From Lachnospiraceae bacterium (GTDB lineage Bacteria; Bacillota; Clostridia; Lachnospirales; Lachnospiraceae): DNA of 64,000 nt. Below the pieces are notes generated by a model. That model saw nothing but the letters and a program-made list of their open reading frames with translations. It had not been told where the DNA came from and ran no database searches. Within the stretch, counting starts at the first letter, position 1; each line of letters opens with the position of its first letter. The stretch is taken from contig JAILPS010000014.1 of assembly GCA_024699325.1 (NCBI GenBank), positions 1 through 64,000 on the forward strand. Reading direction: 5' to 3'. The position numbers and the translations under genes were made by a program. This document shows, piece after piece, positions 58,990 to 64,000 of this stretch.

Positions 58990-60177
58990 TTATTCGACAG
59001 GATTGCATTCCGGACATGGAATGTATCCGCTTCCTCCGCATTCGCACATAACCTTGCCGTTTCCCTCACATTCTCTGCAGACCAAGGTTCCTTCGCCGTT
59101 ACAGTCCTGACAGGTCAGAATACCGCTTCCAGGAGCTGTGCGGTCCTGGCTGTTGGGGTCGCCGCATCTGTGGCAGGTAAAGTGGCAGTTTCCACCGCAC
59201 TGTATACATTTGCCGGTTCCGCCACAGTATACGCAGGTGTCATAACCTACTATAACGCCCGTATCATACCAGGTCTCGCCCTCCTCAGGTCCCGCAGTCA
59301 CTGCCTGAATGCCGGTTCCCTGACAATATGCACAGTTGCCGGTTCCGTTGCAGGCAGCACATGTCTCCGGGTCATATCCGGAACCGCCGCAAAGGTCACA
59401 TACCGTTCCGCCTGTTCCTTCGCATCTGGCACATGTGACTATACCGCTGCCCGCGCAGATTACGCAGGTGCATTCTCCCTCACCGTTACACACAGGACAG
59501 AGAATTTGCCCGCTTCCGTCGCAGGTATGGCAGGCCACCTGAATGTCTGTCTCTGGCTGCGTATCAGGATTATCCGTCTCTGGTTCTGAATTAGGATTAT
59601 CCGGGTTCACAACTGCCGTGAGAAGTGTTACGTCCACTTCATATTCATCCACCACATTCTGTGCAGAAACGCGTGCCACCTCCAGGTTTTCCTGTACTTC
59701 TTCCACCCTGGATTCGTCCACAATGCGCTCCACAGTGATTTCAGCCTCTTCATTGTTTCCGAGGAATCCCTGCTGGTAAGACTCTTCGAAAATCTCCTCG
59801 ATTCCGTCGGCAAATGGAAGGCCGTCCAAGCTTATCTCGGCACATACAGATTCCGCGTCCGCATTCAGGCACTCCACATCCATGATGCACATCTCTTCAT
59901 CGAGATACAGCCTAAACTCCGGATTGATGCGGACAAACACAACCGCGCTGAAATTATATTCTTCAACAGAAGGAATAACTGGCTCCTTAGTGACATCCGC
60001 TTCCTGTGAAAATGTTGTTTCCATGGTTTCACTCTCTGAAACCTCTGCATCAGTTTTGGATGCAGCAGTGGTTACAAGTTCAGAAACATCACCACCTGTG
60101 TCCGGGGTGTTTTCAGAACACGAGGTCATAAGAGCACACGTCAAAATACAACAAACAAGTAACTTTAATTTCTTCAT
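58990..60177 (-). CDS. Lipoprotein with RsgI-like domain and many CxxCxGxG repeats
   Basis: 395 residues. A lipoprotein signal (ILTCALMTSC, Cys20) is followed by a Ser/Thr/Glu-rich stalk. Residues about 70-190 resemble the middle domain of RsgI-type anti-sigma factors (VFVRINPEFRLYLDEEMCIMDVECLNADA), which binds nothing catalytic and senses at the surface. From about 210 to the end there are ten full CxxCxGxG units plus several partial ones, the zinc-finger unit of DnaJ (CHTCDGSG, CARCEGTG, CDLCGGSG, CVYCGGTG and others). There is no J-domain, and the protein should be outside the cell. GGAGG precedes the ATG. Function unknown; zinc storage, thiol-disulfide exchange or binding of unfolded exported proteins are possible. 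Confidence 0.8.
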   Translation of the reverse strand: MKKLKLLVCCILTCALMTSCSENTPDTGGDVSELVTTAASKTDAEVSESETMETTFSQEADVTKEPVIPSVEEYNFSAVVFVRINPEFRLYLDEEMCIMDVECLNADAESVCAEISLDGLPFADGIEEIFEESYQQGFLGNNEEAEITVERIVDESRVEEVQENLEVARVSAQNVVDEYEVDVTLLTAVVNPDNPNSEPETDNPDTQPETDIQVACHTCDGSGQILCPVCNGEGECTCVICAGSGIVTCARCEGTGGTVCDLCGGSGYDPETCAACNGTGNCAYCQGTGIQAVTAGPEEGETWYDTGVIVGYDTCVYCGGTGKCIQCGGNCHFTCHRCGDPNSQDRTAPGSGILTCQDCNGEGTLVCRECEGNGKVMCECGGSGYIPCPECNPVE

Positions 60178-60257
60178 TGGTAATTCCTCCTAAAAAGAGC
60201 TAATCATTAGAATATCACTTAAAAAATGTCTATACACAAATGTATTTTTATAGATAC

Positions 60258-60286
60258 ATTATAGCACTATGTGTCAGTCAATTCAA
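60258..60286 (-). promoter_or_regulatory. Promoter of the CxxCxGxG lipoprotein gene
   Basis: Minus-strand TTGAAT and TATAAT separated by 17 bases. Confidence 0.7.
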
Positions 60287-60294
60287 CGACAAAA

Positions 60295-60331
60295 GAAAAA
60301 GGGCTGACACTAGGTCAGCCCTAACTTAACG
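60295..60331 (-). terminator. Terminator of cspA-like gene (repeat copy 2)
   Basis: Minus-strand hairpin AGGGCTGACC-type followed by TTTTTC. It is nearly identical to the terminator at 58933-58969. Confidence 0.85.
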
Positions 60332-60335
60332 TTGA

Positions 60336-60539
60336 TTAAGCGATAGGTGTTACATTGACAGCCTGAAGACCTCTGTTGCCCTCTGCTGTGTCATATGAAA
60401 CCTTCTGTCCGTCCTCAAGAGTCTTGTAACCCTCCTTAGCGATGCCGCTGAAGTGAACGAAAATGTCCTTGCCATCCTCATCATCTGTGATGAAGCCGTA
60501 TCCCTTAGATGCGTTAAACCACTTAACTGTACCTGTCAT
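60336..60539 (-). CDS. Cold-shock protein
   Basis: 67-residue CspA-type single-strand nucleic-acid binding protein. [18 protein letters not shown] contains RNP1 (KGYGFI) and DIFVHF is RNP2. AGGAGG precedes the ATG. The leader is about 45 bases, shorter than that of E. coli cspA, and includes a hairpin (GGTGAC / GTCACC, 60556-60571) just before the ribosome binding site. Confidence 0.96.
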   Translation of the reverse strand: MTGTVKWFNASKGYGFITDDEDGKDIFVHFSGIAKEGYKTLEDGQKVSYDTAEGNRGLQAVNVTPIA

Positions 60540-60588
60540 GGTAACCTCCTTATTTGGTGACTTCTGTCACCTTAAAAATCCGCATATA

Positions 60589-60617
60589 AAATTAACACAA
60601 AGAAGGAATAATGTCAA
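60589..60617 (-). promoter_or_regulatory. Promoter of the cold-shock gene
   Basis: Minus-strand TTGACA and TAATTT separated by 17 bases. Confidence 0.65.
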
Positions 60618-60725
60618 GAAATACAGTTAAGTTTCGGTTGAGAAGATTTCGCACTTGTGATACATTTATTATATCATTTTGCGCGCATGTGCGCGGACGT
60701 GAAATGTTTAATCAGAGGATAACAT

Positions 60726-63533
60726 ATGATACTGGATTACAGAGAATACGAGAATACCGCCAGGAAGGCAGTGGCGGAGGGCGTGGTACTGCTTAAGAAT
60801 AAGAAGAAGGCGCTTCCGATCGCCGCGGGCAGTAATATTGCGGTTTTTGGAAGAATGCAGAACCACTATTATAAGAGTGGTACAGGTTCGGGCGGCATGG
60901 TAAATGTCACGAAGGTCTGGGGGATAATGGATGCCCTTAGGCTTGAGGATATCGTGATCAACGAGGCTGTATCGCAGTTTTACAGGGAGTTTGACAAGAG
61001 CCATCCCTTAGATACAGGTGTTGGTTTTGGCAATGAGCCCTGGAGCCAGGAGGAGGCAGCCGTGCCCGCAGAGCTTGTAAGAGCTGCAGCTTCTGAGTCA
61101 GAGCTCGCGCTTGTGATAATCGCGAGAACAGCCGGAGAGGAGCAGGACTACGCAGATGCGCCGGGCGCCTACAGACTAAGCGCGGCTGAGGTGGAGATGC
61201 TTAAAACCGTCAGGGAAGCATTTGACAAGGTTGCCGTTATATTAAATGTCAGCGCGGTCATCGACATGAGCGACATCGAGGTGGTGGCGCCGGATGCCAT
61301 ACTCTATGCATGGCAGGGCGGCGAGATGGGAGGCTTAGGCCTGGCCGACGTGCTCATGGGCAGAGTGAGCCCCAGCGGCAAGCTGGTTGACAGCATCGTG
61401 AAGGATATTAAGCGCGCGCCCGCCTACGAGAATTTCGGGCAGGATGTGGACCGCGACTTCTATAAGGAAGACATATATGTCGGCTACAGATACTACGAGA
61501 CATTTGACAGGGATGCGGTTTTATATCCCTTCGGCTTCGGACTCAGCTACACCACGTTTTATATAGAGCCAATCGATGCGGATTTCTCTGACACTTTGGC
61601 CGTGGGACTTAGCGGCTGCGTGATCGCGAAGGTCACAAACACCGGCAGATATGCGGGCAAGGAGGTCGTCCAGGTCTATGTCAGGGAGCCACAGGGCAAG
61701 CTTGGCAAGAGCGCTCTGAAGTTAGTTGGCTACAAGAAGGTTACAAGCCTGGCGCCGGGCGGTGTGCAGGTGGTCTCAATCAATGTTGAGCCATACACCT
61801 ACGCGTCATTTGACGACAGCGGCGTCACAGGACACAAAAACGCCTATGTTTTGGAGGCGGGAACATATAAGTTCTATGTGGGTAACAGCTCGAGAAACCT
61901 GCAGGAGGTGGGAGAGTTCACCCTCCACAAGACCAGAGTCATAAAACAGCTGACAGAGCAGGCGGCGCCTACTGTTAGCTTTGAGAGAATTCGCCCTGAG
62001 GCATGCGCTACGGGCTATAAGATTGCCTACGAGGACGTTCCTCTTGCCACGGTTATCGACACAGAGGAGGCACACGCGGACAGACCTGAGTGCCTGTCAT
62101 ACACAGGAGACCAGGGCATTAAGCTTGTCGATGTGAGGGATAAGAAGGCCTCCATGGAGGAGTTTTTAGCACAGCTTTCTGACGAGGATTTGTCCTGCAT
62201 CATCAGGGGCGAGGGCATGGGAAGCCCGAAGGTTACGCCCGGAACCGCCGCAGCATTTGGCGGTGTGAGCAAGTCACTTCGCGAGTTTGGAATACCCTGC
62301 GGCTGCTGCTCGGACGGACCAAGCGGCATGAGACTTGACAGCGGTGCGAAGGCATTCTCCCTGCCAAATGGAACGCTTCTCGCGTGCACATTTAGCAGAT
62401 CCATAAACACGAGACTGTACAGGCTCTTAGGAACTGAGATGACTTACAACAAGGTCGACGTTTTGTTGGGACCTGGCATGAACATACACAGGCATCCCCT
62501 GAACGGCAGGAATTTTGAATACTTCAGCGAGGACCCTTATGTGACCGGAACCATCGCGGGGGCTCAGATTGCGGGTCTCAGGCAGGCGGGAGTCACGGGA
62601 ACGCTTAAGCATTTCTGCGCAAATAACCGCGAGAAGAACCGCCACGGCATGAACAGCATAATCTCCCAGAGAGCGCTCAGGGAAATATATCTGAAGGGCT
62701 TCGAGATGGCTGTCAAGCAGGGTGCTAACTCTGTGATGACGACCTACGGCGCGCTAAATGGCGAGTGGACCAACGGACGCCACGATCTGCTCACAAACAT
62801 CCTGAGAGGCGAGTGGGGATTTAAGGGCATCGTCATGACCGACTGGTGGTCAAACATCGGCGACGTCGGCGGAGTGGTTAACAAAACCAACTTTGCAAGA
62901 CTTGTGCTTAGCCAGAACGACTTCTATGCGGTGTGCCCTGACGGCGGCGCAAACACCACGGGGGATAACACTTTAGAAGAGCTGGCGGCGGGCAATATAA
63001 CCAGGGGCCAGTTAGTCAGAAGTGCTTATAATATATGTAACTTCCTCATGCGAACCAACGCCATGAGAAGGATGCTTGGAGAGAATATCGACATAAGCAT
63101 CGAGGGCAGAGATATGGCAGGGGAGGACGATAAGCAGGCTGAGGTTACCTACTACGATGTGGAGGACGGCTCAGAGATCGACCTGAAAAACGTCATATCC
63201 TACAAGGGCGGAAGCTATGTGTTTGGCGTAAATGTCTTAAAGAGGGGCTGCTACTACATGGACATGGTGGGCTCTAGCGAGCTCTCAGAGCTTGCCCAGA
63301 TACCTGTGGCAGTGTTCTTCCAGAGCATTCCGGGCGGAACATTTACCTTCAACGGAACCGGAGGCAGTGACATGACAGTCACGAGGAAGATACTCTTCTC
63401 GGCCAAATACGGCGTTTTGAGACTGAACTTTATAACTGGGGGACCTGATCTTAAGAAGATCAAATTTAGATTTGAAAAGGAAGTAGACAATATGCTGGAC
63501 TGGGGTGAGTTCTCAGAATATATCTACGGTTAA
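60726..63533 (+). CDS. Circularly permuted GH3 beta-glucosidase-type enzyme
   Basis: 935 residues, no signal peptide. The domain order is reversed relative to common GH3 enzymes: the C-terminal alpha/beta sandwich comes first (residues about 15-260, AVAEGVVLLKNKKKALPI), then a fibronectin-III-like domain (AKVTNTGRYAGKEVVQVYV), then the TIM barrel (about 470-800, DGPSGMRLDSG, GPGMNIHRHPLNGRNFEYFSEDP, GTLKHFCANN, IVMTDWW). Asp706 in MTDW is the expected nucleophile; the general acid lies in the other domain and cannot be fixed here. This order is known from rumen beta-glucosidases. AGAGGA precedes the ATG. The next gene starts three bases after the stop. Confidence 0.9.
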   Translation: MILDYREYENTARKAVAEGVVLLKNKKKALPIAAGSNIAVFGRMQNHYYKSGTGSGGMVNVTKVWGIMDALRLEDIVINEAVSQFYREFDKSHPLDTGVGFGNEPWSQEEAAVPAELVRAAASESELALVIIARTAGEEQDYADAPGAYRLSAAEVEMLKTVREAFDKVAVILNVSAVIDMSDIEVVAPDAILYAWQGGEMGGLGLADVLMGRVSPSGKLVDSIVKDIKRAPAYENFGQDVDRDFYKEDIYVGYRYYETFDRDAVLYPFGFGLSYTTFYIEPIDADFSDTLAVGLSGCVIAKVTNTGRYAGKEVVQVYVREPQGKLGKSALKLVGYKKVTSLAPGGVQVVSINVEPYTYASFDDSGVTGHKNAYVLEAGTYKFYVGNSSRNLQEVGEFTLHKTRVIKQLTEQAAPTVSFERIRPEACATGYKIAYEDVPLATVIDTEEAHADRPECLSYTGDQGIKLVDVRDKKASMEEFLAQLSDEDLSCIIRGEGMGSPKVTPGTAAAFGGVSKSLREFGIPCGCCSDGPSGMRLDSGAKAFSLPNGTLLACTFSRSINTRLYRLLGTEMTYNKVDVLLGPGMNIHRHPLNGRNFEYFSEDPYVTGTIAGAQIAGLRQAGVTGTLKHFCANNREKNRHGMNSIISQRALREIYLKGFEMAVKQGANSVMTTYGALNGEWTNGRHDLLTNILRGEWGFKGIVMTDWWSNIGDVGGVVNKTNFARLVLSQNDFYAVCPDGGANTTGDNTLEELAAGNITRGQLVRSAYNICNFLMRTNAMRRMLGENIDISIEGRDMAGEDDKQAEVTYYDVEDGSEIDLKNVISYKGGSYVFGVNVLKRGCYYMDMVGSSELSELAQIPVAVFFQSIPGGTFTFNGTGGSDMTVTRKILFSAKYGVLRLNFITGGPDLKKIKFRFEKEVDNMLDWGEFSEYIYG

Positions 63534-63536
63534 ATA

Positions 63537-64000
63537 ATGAAACAATATAATTCACAGTATGAGACAATGACGCAGGCTCCGGTCTCGAAGCTTGTTGTGC
63601 AACTTGGCATACCCACGACCATAAGCATGCTGGTCACGTCCATCTACAACCTGGTGGACACGTTTTTCGTCGGACAGCTAAACAGCGATTCGGCGACCGG
63701 AGCGGTGGGCGTTGTGTTCTCCTTCATGGCGGTTTTGCAGGCTTTTGGCTTCATGTTTGGACAGGGCGCCGGAAGCAATATTTCCAGACTCCTGGGGGCG
63801 AAGGATAGTAAGAGAGCCAGCGTGTTTGCGGCCACAGGCTTCTACGGCTCCATAGCCATGGGGCTTCTGATATTTCTGATAGGAAGCATGTTTAAGACTA
63901 AGCTTGTGTATCTGCTAGGAAGCACCGAGACCATATTTCCATATGCCAGGGACTATCTGACCAACCTCATATGGGCGGCGCCCTTCGTCATGGGAAGCTT
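63537..64000 (+). CDS. MATE family efflux transporter, 5' part only
   Basis: The gene runs off the window; 154 residues are visible. MATE pattern at the start (APVSKLVVQLGIPTTISMLVTSIYNLVDTFFVGQL) and four or so helices follow. It begins three bases after the GH3 stop without a clear ribosome binding site, so translation is probably coupled to that gene. It differs clearly from the MATE protein at 4801. It is absent from the ORF track because no stop lies within the window. Confidence 0.85.
   Translation, partial: MKQYNSQYETMTQAPVSKLVVQLGIPTTISMLVTSIYNLVDTFFVGQLNSDSATGAVGVVFSFMAVLQAFGFMFGQGAGSNISRLLGAKDSKRASVFAATGFYGSIAMGLLIFLIGSMFKTKLVYLLGSTETIFPYARDYLTNLIWAAPFVMGS

Noticed and set aside
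60682-60695. CGCGCA-TG-TGCGCG hairpin before the GH3 gene as a terminator
   Set aside because: The loop would be only two bases and no T-run follows.
1-64000. CRISPR arrays, insertion sequences, prophage or further tRNA genes
   Set aside because: I found no regularly spaced direct repeats, transposase or integrase, and only one cloverleaf with a T-loop motif in the right frame.

Overview
The window looks like the chromosome of an obligately anaerobic, low-to-mid GC Firmicute, most likely a gut or rumen Lachnospiraceae. The signs are strong AGGAGG-type ribosome binding sites, consensus sigma-A promoters with 17-bp spacers, rpsF-ssb-rpsR and gdpP-rplI-dnaB gene orders, pyruvate formate-lyase fermentation, circularly permuted GH3 and GH2 glycosidases, Thr/Glu-rich secreted proteins and many one-protein signalling fusions. 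I see no prophage, insertion sequence or CRISPR array. No stretch without a gene exceeds 300 bases. The GC content looks higher than in many Lachnospiraceae, and I do not name a genus.

Layout. 1-13.7 kb: a GPH sugar transporter with an extracellular insert, adenosine deaminase, a zinc-ribbon membrane protein, an aquaporin, a MATE pump in an overlapping operon with a nucleosidase/SPL-type radical SAM fusion and HflX, then an RpiB-like isomerase, uridine phosphorylase and a GH2 glycosidase. 13.7-26.1 kb: a LacI-type sensor fused to GGDEF, a phosphopantetheinyl transferase, two secreted TTE-rich proteins (one VanW), tRNA-Cys, a cytosolic ParB-like/BMP-like protein with a metallophosphoesterase, an NdpA-type nucleoid protein and a BIG2/amidase lipoprotein. 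26.3-36.4 kb: rpsF-ssb-rpsR, two ABC-FtsX fusions, gdpP-rplI-dnaB. 36.4-43.8 kb: a pyruvate formate-lyase locus on the minus strand in which the enzyme is split into a 680-aa core and a 79-aa glycyl-radical subunit, with a Cys-rich relative between them, followed by pflA and a ferredoxin; then a DUF1858 redox protein, MecA and an EAL protein. 43.9-51.8 kb: an atypical protein kinase, a GH18-type protein, aroA, and a complete preQ0 pathway plus queF (queD-queE-folE-queC-queF) behind a probable preQ1 riboswitch, then truA. 52-64 kb: a second-type DnaK/zinc-ribbon/DUF5685/J-protein chaperone operon, malQ-plsC, rpsT, a lipoprotein with many CxxCxGxG repeats, a cold-shock protein, a permuted GH3 beta-glucosidase and a truncated MATE gene at the window edge.

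How the genes work together. Carbohydrate uptake and hydrolysis (GPH transporter, GH2, GH3, MalQ) feed mixed-acid fermentation through pyruvate formate-lyase. Nucleoside salvage (Add, Udp, RpiB-like) sits beside it. Second-messenger signalling is dense: c-di-GMP (PBP-GGDEF, EAL), c-di-AMP (GdpP) and a Ser/Thr kinase-like protein. The strongest candidates for something undescribed are the split pyruvate formate-lyase with its Cys-bearing paralogue of the glycyl-radical domain, and the radical SAM enzyme fused to a nucleosidase that could remove its own 5'-deoxyadenosine by-product.
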